Source: Owenia fusiformis
Taxonomy: Eukaryota > Annelida > Polychaeta > Sabellida > Oweniidae
Assembly (NCBI GenBank): GCA_903813345.2
Contig: CAIIXF020000006.1
Span: forward strand, 24,747,936-24,811,935
Reading direction: 5' to 3'
Length of the DNA stretch: 64,000 bases
Each line of letters opens with the position of its first letter. Position 1 is the stretch's first letter. Below, piece by piece: positions 54,598 to 64,000 of this stretch. The notes under the pieces are model-generated. The model was given only the letters and a program-made list of their open reading frames with translations, had not been told where the DNA came from and searched no databases. The position numbers were made by a program, and so were the translations under genes.

Positions 54598-54613
54598 GTT
54601 GTTAGGTAGCAAC
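54598..54613. promoter_or_regulatory. X-box-like RFX site upstream of ODAD3
   Basis: GTTGTTAGGTAGCAAC, about 103-118 bases before the ODAD3 ATG. Both half-sites fit RFX (RYYNYY and RRNRAC), but the spacer is 4 nt rather than 1-3. Position and strand-symmetric layout match X-boxes of motile-cilia genes; RFX control is inference. Confidence 0.5.
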
Positions 54614-55221
54614 CAGGAAAATACTAGTGCCAAAAAGTAAAACCTATAATATGAATGAATTATTCTTCTGAATGAAGTATATCTTCTTAAAATATTATTA
54701 CAAATATGCTTCGTACATTTATTTTATATGCATCTAATATTATAACTTGGACGATATTTTATGTTACTATCCTTACTCGTTTTGGTACTAGGCATTTCAT
54801 GATAATACTTTTATTCTGCCATCTATAAATCCAATAAGCAACTATACTTTTTAGTCCAGTGCAATCAATAGCTTTGATTTTCCCGGGAATGTTGAAAGAA
54901 TCAATGGACAATGGATAACTTTGTAAAATTGTTTCTGGTATTTTAAAAAGATATTCAATGCATGTAAAGTTCAATGAAAATAAACACAAAAGCATCAATT
55001 TATCAAATGAAGGTCCTTGATATTTTGTTGACGGATTGTGTCCGAAAACTTATCATGAAAGATTTGATATTTTTTGCAATTTTTCATTTTATTGTTAATA
55101 TTTTATTGTTAAAATTGTTCAGACACAATCACCATTTAAAATTTAAAATATTACATCCACACTACAACACTACACCAGATAACATGTTAAATATGGATAA
55201 ATGTGTTTAGCACTTGCAATA
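54614..55221. other. Intergenic, no gene seen
   Basis: AT-rich sequence between ODAD3 and the ZP-domain gene. Open frames on both strands lack family motifs or splice context. Confidence 0.35.
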
Positions 55222-55311
55222 TACAGTAAAATCTGATACGTGGAACACCTCATTAGGTGGAACACAATTTAGAGGCACCAAATGTGTTCCGCTTACACAG
55301 GTTATACTGTA
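55222..55311. mobile_element. 90-bp MITE, ACAGTAAAA family
   Basis: TACAGTAAAATCTGATACG at the left, TTATACTGTA at the right, TA at both edges. The core is two AGGTGGAACAC units and GAGGCACCAAATGTGTTCC. The shortest and most complete copy of the family seen at 235, 29893, 35685 and 61200. Confidence 0.6.
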
Positions 55312-56429
55312 ATTCCATGGACTTTAATAAATATGAGTAAAAGCACAAACATTAGAACTGCAGGGTTTGGGATCCATTAGATAGGTGATAAAACAACAAC
55401 CCCATTTCCAACCCCCAGGATTGTTATTTAATGAAGAAATTAATACAAAAAAGTAAAAATGAACACATTATTTTCCATTTTTTCAAACAGCTGTGATAAT
55501 TAAATCATACTTTTGTAGAGCAGCATTTCCTTCATCAAAATTGCTTCATTCAGTGGATAAATTAAATTGTTTTTTATTATGGGTGTGGATTAAAACATTT
55601 ATTTTATTGAATCCTGACATACCATTGCTTCCTAAACTTATTTACGCAAAAAATTATAGTAGTACACAAACCAAGGTTTTTTCATTTGTTAACTCATAAA
55701 TTCTTACTTAATTTTACTTCAGTGACAGATTCATTGAAGTTCATATTGCCTGGTTCATGAGATAAACATCTATAGCAATGAAATAGATAAGACATGGCCA
55801 CGATTGTGTTTTATGACCATTCTTAAAAACAAACAAGATTTTATGGGGATTTTACCATTTCATCGTCAACTGGAAAGCTGGAAGGCAGGTGAGTAAAACG
55901 TTTATACTTTTTCTTTCTAGTAGACAAAAACATCATTTAATTATTGAAGTTTCTAAGTGCAAACTCATATAAAATCAATTAGCATATTGAATTTGTTGAC
56001 AAGGGTCCTTAACCTGTCATGGATCTCTAAAAGAAATGAATTCATCTTGACATTTAAAGTACCGTTAAGCATATTGTTTGAATTTTTAATGTAAAGAAAA
56101 CCAAGAAGTAAAAAGATCAAGTTCAAATAAATGAAAAGGCAAAACAATTAAATAATTTTAATTTTGTAATTTCTGTATTCATCAAAAATAAGATATTTTG
56201 TTTTACAATTTCAAGATGCAAGGGTTAAATATCAAAGTTTTCACAGCGCTTCCAAATCAACAAATTGAATAGTAAATAATGTGAGGAATTTGAGTATAAA
56301 TGCACAGTACCATTCTGTATTTCAGACACAGTCCTGTACAACAAATGGTTATTGTTATACAACTCATCTGAGTTTACAATGAGTCCAGCATTTTACATGG
56401 TATGCCCCATTATTTCATTCAACTTCAAT
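55312..56429. other. No exon supported
   Basis: It should include the promoter and signal-peptide exon of the ZP gene. One candidate splice donor (AAGGCAG/GTGAGT, about 55889) follows an ATG at 55841, but its phase does not fit the next exon, so it is not called. Confidence 0.3.
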
Positions 56430-56771
56430 TATTACATTTTAAGGTAGGCACATTCAACTCCAGTTTTTACATTTTAAGGTAGGCACATCCAATGCCAGCA
56501 TTTTTAGGTAGACCCATGTGACTCCACATTTAAGGTAACTAATCAATTCGATTCCACTTATTACATCTGGAGGCAGGCCCATTCAATCCCAGCAATTAAA
56601 TGTTTAACAAGGCAAGCCCATTTGAGTCATTGACACTGATATTATAAAGGCAGGCCCATTCAAATCTACTTCTTGCATTTTCTAGTTATTTTATTGGAAC
56701 GTAGGCCCATTTGACCCCAATTTTACAGTTTAAGGCAAGTTAATTTAACTCCAATTTTTACAGTGTAAGGT
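56430..56771. repeat. AGGCCCATTCAA-type tandem repeat
   Basis: About ten irregular units of 30-45 bp built from TTTTAAGGTAGGC(A/C)CATTCAA-TCCAG. The array continues at 57657 (AAGGTAGGCCCATTCAATT), so it is interrupted by the palindrome at 56772-57656. Confidence 0.8.
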
Positions 56772-57656
56772 CACGGGGTACCATCGAATAATTTTGGCAA
56801 CGTACCGGAGAATGACATTTACTAAGAAATGGCAATAATTTAGCACAATATATTTTTTAACTAGAGTTCTACTTTGATTTTGACAAAAGTAAGTATTCAA
56901 TGCAATGGCTATTTCATTCATGAGTTTGTAGGAATTCTGTTGGAAAAAAGTACAGAATAGTCCTTATACTATTGAATAATTCTGTTATTTCTGATTCACA
57001 CGACTCTGATTTGTTTAATTAAATAAAAGTTTTAAAAATATTACTTAGGAACGTAACCGGAGCTGGGAACGTAACCGGAGCAGATCAGTTGAATTATATA
57101 ATTTAAAAAATAAAATATATGATTTAAAGCATATATATTAATAAATACGCATTCGAACAATCCCGTATGTTTTTAAATTAGTATATGTGCTTTAAATCAT
57201 TTTTTTTTTTTTGATTAAATAATTCAACTGATCTGCTCCGGTTACGTTCCAAACTCCGGTTACGTTCCTAAGTAATATTTTTAAAACTTTTTTTTTAATT
57301 AAACAAATCAGAGTCGTGTGAATCAGAAATAACAGAATTATTCAAAAGTATAAGGACTATTCTGTACTTTTTTCAAAAGTCTATACTTAAATGTTGTGAA
57401 AAGTTATAATCGAAAAACCATCTTTCGGAGTAAAGTCCGTCTGCGCCGATTTCAATAACTTCGTACTTGATCAGAACTGGGTTCCAACAGAATTCCTACA
57501 AACTCATGAATGAAATAGTTATTGCATGGAATACTTACTTTTGTCAAAATCAAAATAGAACTCTAGTTAAAAAATATATTGTGCTAAATTATTGCCATTT
57601 CTTAGTAAAATGTCGTTCTCCGGTACGTTGCCAAAATTATTCGATGGTACCCCGTG
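56772..57656. mobile_element. 885-bp near-perfect palindromic element with 5-bp duplication
   Basis: The ends CACGGGGTACCATCGAATAA and mirror continue as arms of about 400 bp around a centre near 57150, with very few differences. It is flanked by the direct repeat AAGGT (56767-56771 and 57657-57661), inserted into a tandem repeat. The right arm has an extra about 90 bp (57370-57460). The terminal CAC...GTG with a 5-bp duplication recalls Transib-type ends, but the rest of the TIR does not match that consensus clearly. Confidence 0.85.
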
Positions 57657-57661
57657 AAGGT

Positions 57662-58731
57662 AGGCCCATTCAATTAAAGTAAGGTAGGTTGTAGAAAGAT
57701 TAGTGTGTTTGATTAATGGGCCTTTAATATGCTGATTGCAAACACCTTTCACAAACAAGTAAGTTCCAAAGTTGTTCCAATCTGTATACCTTTAACATTT
57801 TAAATATTGTTAAACACAATCCCCTACAAAGAAAACCTTATTGATAAACCGCCTTTCCAAATTAAATTATCCTTCTCTTATTACTTCGACTTTTATTTGA
57901 AAAAGTTTAGATGAGGTTTATTGATGAAGCGGTAATTTCATGCCTCTGAAGAAGACATATGGTAAGATCCTTATGACCTCATCAAAGCAACTTTATATCA
58001 CATCTGATTATATAAAGTTTAAATGTAAAATGAATGCTGCCTATAATAGGTGAATAACAATTCAGCCAATCAAATTTGAAGAATTTTTTCTATGACACAA
58101 TTCTGCCGTCTTATTGGAAAGGAGTAGATCAAAGAATTATTTCATATTTAACTCTCCTTTAGATGTGAAATCACACTCTACAAATAAAGGGTATGTGATC
58201 TTGTAATACAATTAATTTATTCATACATATATATTATTTTTTATTATATTTAAGTAAATCTATAACTGTTAACACAGACTTCCAAATTATTTTCATTTTG
58301 AGAAAAATGTGCTCTATTTTAGACTTATTAAGGCAAATACCCCGCCAAAATATTACAGAAATATATTTATTCAAATATTTTAATTTGTTATTGAATTGTG
58401 AAAATTAAATCTTATTATATCATTCACATTGCCTATACCTCGATTTTGCCTCGTCTATTTAAATTCACCTCAACTACAATAAAATCCTGGCTCCCCTGTG
58501 TATAACTTTGAAGTAGCTTTAAATAAATTAAATTACATAAAATGTATATCCAAAAGGGAAGGTCGTAGAAGCATGTCATTCATGAAATTCTAATAAACTT
58601 GAAATTAAAATGCAATAAAAAATTTAATGGCAAAAATACAAGATATAACTATTTTTATGAATTTAAATGTCATTTAAATATTCTTTGAAATTTATTTTGT
58701 ATTTTAATAATGTTTTTATTTGAATGAGCAG
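57662..58731. other. No gene seen
   Basis: AT-rich sequence between the palindrome and the first ZP exon that I can support. No repeat with two ends and no exon was recognised. Confidence 0.35.
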
Positions 58732-61700
58732 GTTTTAATGGTTACTATGGTGATGTATGAGTCCCCTGCAACTGCAGTTGAAGTTACAGGTAAATAAATA
58801 TCAGTGCTAAATTTCAATAAAGAAATATTATAAAATGAAACTTGGGATTTTCAAATAAATCAGAGAATCTCTGTTTCATATGTCTCTCAATGAATTGTAC
58901 TGTGAACCAAGAATATTTTGCACAATGTTAAATGTCTTGCACCATAAATAGCCAGAAACTTTCACATTTTGTCAACTTTGAAAGTTTGGTTCCAGAATTG
59001 ATGAAAATGGATTGATCATTGTAAGTTCTATAGTTCATGTAATGAGCTCAATGAGCAAAACCATGAATATTCGGTTTGTTTAATGTCTATTCACAGCAAT
59101 GGTATCATGTGCGAATGACCGTTTCACTATCCGTGTGGACTCAGATAGTCTTAAAATTGGAAAAGTGTATGTGGAAGGACACGAAGATACCTGCAAGAAT
59201 GAGAATCCCCCAACTAACAATATTGGAATATTCATACTGATGCTAAGTGATAAAGGTTCGGATTGTGGAGTAAAAGTGAGTATTTTGATGTGATATCGGG
59301 AAATAAAAAGGTAGGTCATTCTTGTTTCCAGTCCTCTAAATAATCTATGCTCCAGCTTTCGCCAGAAACTTACTTGACGTCCGTAGGTGAAATGAGATAA
59401 TACTGTCACTTCATGCAATAGTTATAATTGAAAAAATGCCCCACCTAACTCACGCCTGGCTATGCACATGGACATGTTATATTTCATAAAATATCTTTGC
59501 AATATTTTATAACATATCAATTGGCTAATCAAATATCTATAAATGAAACATGAGTGACAATACAGGAAAACCACTAAAAACAACAAATACAATATATGGA
59601 GGTTATTAAATGGGAGGGATGGAATATTAATTTTATTCCGAGGGAAAATATGATATTGGCCAAGGAAAATATCAAATTGACCGAGGGTGATAGCAAATAT
59701 CAGTTCACCCAGTTATTCTATAATAATTTCTCAAACTAATTTATTTTTAATTTTGTATGTCATCACCCAATGATAGTGACATAAAATGATACAATTTATC
59801 ATTTAACATTTTCAACTTTTATTAACAAGTTTTAATCAAAAATATAAATGATTAATAACACTAGAGAAATTACTGGGAATAGTTCTAATACGGAATATTT
59901 GCTGATACGGGATCCAATACGGGATTTTGGCTGATATGGGATCTGATACAGGATTTTTTGAATATCAATTTCATTCCCTGTTATTTTCCCAGGGAAAACA
60001 TGTTATAGAATAATATAAGTTATTGAATGATTTGAAGTGCAACACAGAATATATTCTGCTAGAGAAATTCTGTATTGAAACGAGGCGAAGCATGATTGTA
60101 TGATCTTAGGTCAATACATTTTATCTAGGAGATAATCCCTAAGAAATGTTCTGTATTCTCTGTATTGCTACTGAGATTGTCCCCTCCTTACCAATATTTT
60201 CTATATTGCTCCGGAGATGATCAAATGGAACAATCTCAGTAGCAATACAGATTGGTACAGCACAAGAACTGACCAATCAGAGGGCTTCATTTTACAGATC
60301 ATACGATAATACATAATATTATTATAATATAGCTTATAGAATGAATTATCAAATAAGATTTTAATTAAGATAAATCAATGATTATATGTAGTTTTATCGA
60401 CTGGTCATTTGTGATATTACTTCATTACATTTATACCTCCAGGAAGACCCGAATACAGGCAAATATAAAGTGACGATCAGGAGTGAAAGTTACATGGAAG
60501 ACCCAAATGGACAACTTACATTCTTAAACCCACAAGTGGACAAAAGATGGACAATTGTTTGTGACTTTAAGGGTCTGAAAGATGGAGTTGTGAATGTGAT
60601 CTCTACAAACCAATTCAAAGTGTCTGGGTAAATATTGAATAAACTTGAGAACAATCTGTTATGTAAAACATACAGACAGACAGATCATCCCCTGGTTGTG
60701 ATTGTATATTGGATTTATCCTTCAGGATGATATGATATCTTCCCTTGGTCTCTAAAGAAGATATCATATTATCCTACACTAAATGTATAATAACATTAAA
60801 AAATAAATTTGGTATTTATTGGCAAAATGAATAACCGGAGGATATCGTTACGATATACTCCGGGCGGAGGATATCGTGACGATATACTCTGGAAAACCAA
60901 ATATGCGGAGGATATTGTGACGATTTACTCCGCTTGTTGATTTCCCGCCAAAATGACTATTTGGCATGAAATTCATTTTGCAATGATATTATACATTTAG
61001 TACACTCCCTGTAAGTGTAGGATAATAAGAACATCCTATGATTTTTTGCAGAATATCATTTTAATCTACTCGGTGATATTGATATATGCACTCGTTCGCT
61101 TTGCTCTCTCGTGCAGATATCAATTTCACCTCGTAGATAAAAATGATATTCCTCAAAATCATAGGATATCCTATAATTATCAGTCTCTTACCACTCTTAT
61201 GTTAACACCTCTAGTGTGAACACTTTTTCTCAGTCCCAAATATTTTACACTTACATGATTATAAAACATTGAAATGTGAACACCTGCTAATCTGAAACTT
61301 TTGGCAAGTCCAAGAGGCATACAGATTACAGGTTTTACTGTAGTCGTTTATTAGCCCATGTCCCTAGTAAAACCTCGTACATTTTGATAATATAGTAGTA
61401 TAATGACCCATATCCCTATCATAACCTAATATATATTAACAATATAGTACTACGTGTATATCAATCCATATCCCTTGTTTTATATTGTATTATATGAACA
61501 TATATTTCTCAAAGACCATTGCAATTCCATTGTGTTCCAGTGATATCATTATTGAAAATGATGAGATTGTTCAACCAAATGAGACTGTTGTACTAGAGGT
61601 CCTTAAGGAGGCAACAGGTGAAGTGACCACACAAGGAGAGACTCTAACCATAGGCACACCTGTCAAGCTGAGGATCACACTCACTCCTAGTGAAAGTAAG

Positions 61701-64000
61701 GAGGGGGGATCATGATGGTGTGTAAGAAGTAGGGGGGGGTTCACACTCACTCCTCGTGAAAATGTGAAGGGACGGGGGTCCAAAAATTTACATCAAACTC
61801 ACTCCTAGTAAAAGAAATAATGAAGGAGGAATCAAGATAAGATATTAGGGAAGGGGGTCCAAAAACAGAGGGATTTACATCACATTCACTCCTAGTGAAG
61901 ATGAGAACGGAGAGTCTATCATTCACTCATAGTGGAAATAGGGATGAGGCATAGACCTTTTTGAGAGGGGCAGAAGTCCAATATGCTGTTACATTATAAG
62001 GGGATGGTCAACTGCGATGTAATTTACGCAGTTTCGCGACAACAAAACATTCAAATACTTGGTCAATTCTTATATAAAATACACAAGTTTACATACCAAA
62101 ATATGAACAGAAAGTGTTTTTCTGTTTTAGCTGCCAAAGGAATTCAACCAAAAGCACGATGCCATATGACAGATGGAACTACAAATCAAAAATATATGCT
62201 CACAACTTCAGAAGGGTAAGATGAATATAGGGTCATTCAAAAAGTTTTGCACTAATTCCACACAAACGCACTACATTCTTCAATTTCTTTAACTGCTCGT
62301 TAAGCTTCAAAATAAGCTCTGGGTTTTTACACATCCACCCAATTATTGAAAGTACATGTAATCAGCCACATATAAAACTGAATGCATGAGATGACCCCTT
62401 AGATTGGCCTCAATATTAACAGTACGTCTGATTTACTAACTATGTGATCGCACCCCCCCATAACCAATTAGAATAGAACCATTGGATAGATGAAGCAAGG
62501 GAGCTTTAAAATGTTTTTTATTTGAAGCTTCTAGCTCAATTTTGAAGAAAGTTGCATCAATATTTGTAAAACAAAGTAACAAATCTGAGAAAATATTTTT
62601 TGCCTTGCTTATGCCATGATCTGACTGAAAGATGAAAAAAGATTTGGGCGATCGAACCCCCCCCCCCCCCCCCCCCCCGACAAAAAGCTTGCTATGCCCC
62701 TTTTATATATAATGTATTTGTATAGCTAGGTCATGCTATCACTTAGGATTCTTGTGATTATCTAAGATTTTACTGTATAGACTTGTCTTGTAAATAAAAA
62801 ATTGGAAAACCAAAATGCCCATGTATATTCTAAATCTCTGCAGGGTTTTCCCATAAGTAATGTTAAATTTTAGAGCATAATCATTATTACTATGGGACAC
62901 CCTGTACATAATGTTGTTTTCTCTGAATAGGTGTCCAGTTCCCAGCAATATGCTTTTCAAGGCTCCCTGGTCTATACACAATTACACAGCATTAACGTCT
63001 CCATCATTCCAATTACCAAAGTTTACATCAAGCGAAAACTTGGTGTTCATATGTCATGTTCAATACTGCCCTATGGCAGGTGAGGCAGAATGCCAGGTGA
63101 GTCAAAAGAAATATAGTTTTCAATGGTTTGATGGGGTTTATATGCAATACTTTACGTATCTCTGATAGTTTTTACTATTTTGCCATTATGTGTTTTTCAA
63201 ATGTTGCCTTATATGCATTAGTGGTATATATTATATAAAAGGGTTATGAACTGGGAAGTTTTGGATACAGGGTTTATCCCAAAGGAAATAATATGTGGAT
63301 CTCCTGAGGGACCGCAGGAATATACCTACTGAGGTTCTAGGTACATTATACCTCATAAAGTTTCAAAATTGAAAAATGTTCTTTGCAGTACACATTTTCT
63401 TAGTCTGAAAAAGTAGTTTTTAAATTGTGAAATTTTCACATTCATATATTGCTGGAGCAAATCAATGAATTGATATTAAAAGTCAAAATATACATCATAA
63501 GTTTGAAATGTAATTTCTTTTTGGTGGATTGAGTAAAACGTAAATTGAATTCGCTTTTTGGGAGCGGGACTGTGATGGATACAGCGTGTATCCATCCCAG
63601 TCCCGGACCTTGGCGATCACTCCCTGGATGCACTATATAATCCCACTCATTATGTGCCTGGAACCTCAGTAGGTATGGAATACAAACATTTATATACATG
63701 TTCTCTCAATCACTCTGTATTATAAACCTTCCCTTGGAAACAATCCAAACAAATTATTCCAACATTGGTTCCCTTAATATCAGACAAAAGTCTGTATGAG
63801 TACAAGACTCATCAAGTTTTCTATTAAAATTATATCATCCGGGACTTATGCTTTTTTCATAACGATGCCTTTTTGTTTGAAGAATTCTTCAGTTTGAAGA
63901 ATGTGGGTTATTCGTTACAGAATGCAGAAAATTGTGGGTTGCCGACGAGGAAACGAAGGGAGGCAAAAAACATTACAAAAACGCCAACCAAATCTGACAG
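58732..64000 (+). CDS. ZP (zona pellucida) domain-containing protein, partial
   Basis: Exons 58732-58789, 59097-59275, 60443-60627, 61541-61695, 62131-62215, 62931-63096 and 63921 to beyond the edge; all borders AG/GT with phases that join (for example VEVTA/MVSC and KVSG/DIIIE). The early exons match ZP-N with four Cys (MVSCANDRFTIRV, EDTCKNE, GSDCGVK, WTIVCDF); later ones match ZP-C (ARCHMTDG, EGCPVPSN, ENLVFICHVQYCPMAGEAEC). The last exon reads NAENCGLPTRKRREAKN: RKRR is a furin-type cleavage site, found just after ZP modules in many family members. Known role: ZP modules polymerise into extracellular filaments of egg coats, tectorial-like matrices or cuticle. The signal-peptide exon and the C-terminal membrane anchor or tail were not found. 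Specific function unknown. Confidence 0.82.
59590..60270. repeat. Inverted-repeat-rich patch in the ZP gene
   Basis: Contains related words GAATATTAATTTTATTCC / GAATATCAATTTCATTCC, repeated ATACGGGAT units (59880-59955) and the hairpin CTGTATTGCTACTGAGATTG mirrored about 60-70 bp later (60160-60250). It probably represents two or more old MITEs; edges not defined. Confidence 0.45.
60769..61025. mobile_element. MITE with TATCCTACACT termini and CGGAGGATAT repeats
   Basis: The left TTATCCTACACTAAATGTAT is mirrored by ATACATTTAGTACACT and AGTGTAGGATAA on the right. Between them lie three units of CGGAGGATAT(C/T)GT-ACGAT. No coding. It lies in the intron between ZP exons 3 and 4 of those listed. 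Confidence 0.6.
61200..61342. repeat. ACAGTAAAAC-family copy, right end intact
   Basis: AACACCTCTAGTGTGAACAC, CTCAGTCCCAAATATT and the terminal GGTTTTACTGTAG. The left terminus was not found. Confidence 0.45.
61680..61935 (+). repeat. Repeated copies of a ZP exon end with its splice-donor region
   Basis: The end of exon 61541-61695 (CACACTCACTCCTAGTGAAA then GTAAGG) is followed in the intron by at least four imperfect copies: about 61741 (ACTCACTCCTCGTGAAAATG), 61797 (ACTCACTCCTAGTAAAAG), 61888 (ATTCACTCCTAGTGAAGATG) and 61920 (ATTCACTCATAGTGG), with GGGGGTCCAAAAA in the spacers. Most copies have lost the GT donor. Confidence 0.75.
63323..63675. mobile_element. MITE in the last visible ZP intron
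   Basis: The ends TACCTACTGAGGTTCTAGG and mirror CCTGGAACCTCAGTAGGTA enclose 353 bp. Near the right end is a strong hairpin, GGGACTGTGATGGATACA with TGTATCCATCCCAGTCCC (about 63560-63605). Noncoding. Confidence 0.75.

Noticed and set aside
55841-55888. Candidate first exon of the ZP gene (ATG at 55841, donor GTGAGT at 55889)
   Set aside because: The leader is not hydrophobic, and its phase (1) would put a stop codon in the next exon at 58732.
62229-62902. Possible Tc1-like element from AGGGTCATTCAAAAAGTTTTG to GGGACACCCTG
   Set aside because: The left and right ends are not mirror images; they may be solo termini of two different old elements, so no element is called.
1-64000. tRNA, rRNA, snRNA and bacterial-type operon features
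   Set aside because: I looked for tRNA A/B-box pairs, rRNA-like stretches and clustered same-strand intronless genes and found none that I could support.

Overview
This is an intron-rich animal genome window, most likely from a marine invertebrate (mollusc-, hemichordate- or brachiopod-like; the sequence does not settle the phylum). The evidence is GT-AG introns joining short exons in frame, a ciliary gene (outer dynein arm docking subunit), a ZP-domain gene, an animal cryptochrome/(6-4) photolyase, and a very high load of small inverted-repeat DNA transposons. No prokaryotic features were seen, and no rRNA, tRNA or CRISPR array.

Layout. 1-975 (-): first two coding exons of a cryptochrome/photolyase. 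976-10725: no host gene I can support, but a chain of mobile elements: a MITE with a 5'-truncated RT/RNase H retrotransposon nested in it (2083-5468), three further inverted-repeat elements (6274-7644), a three-armed foldback (8791-9075) and a hAT-like MITE (9497-9956). 10726-18148: a 7.4 kb foldback whose arms contain 83-bp tandem arrays in opposite orientation, with a decayed mariner between them. 18193-30851: a candidate 12.7 kb TA-flanked inverted-repeat unit holding a five-exon gene (18384-29316) that resembles the DNA-binding half of Tc1-like transposase-derived proteins; its introns are packed with nested elements. 31721-45242 (+): a complete twelve-exon kynurenine aminotransferase gene (KYAT3-like, 448 aa). 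47140-54495 (-): a complete ODAD3 (CCDC151) gene, tail to tail with KYAT3. 58732 to the right edge (+): a ZP-domain protein gene, 5' and 3' incomplete.

The host genes are not an operon or pathway: they act in light response/DNA repair, tryptophan-kynurenine metabolism, motile cilia and the extracellular matrix or egg coat. What unites the window is mobile and repeat DNA. The most unusual points are: the opposed satellite-bearing foldback; the intron-bearing transposase-like gene between inverted repeats; a tandem array in KYAT3 intron 7 that repeats the end of exon 7 with its 5' splice site, together with antisense copies of that junction in intron 3; a similar exon-end array in the ZP gene; paired 18-nt microexons in ODAD3; and several insertions whose pre-insertion sites can be read inside the window. 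All exon joins were made by eye from splice sites and reading phase; nothing was aligned by program.
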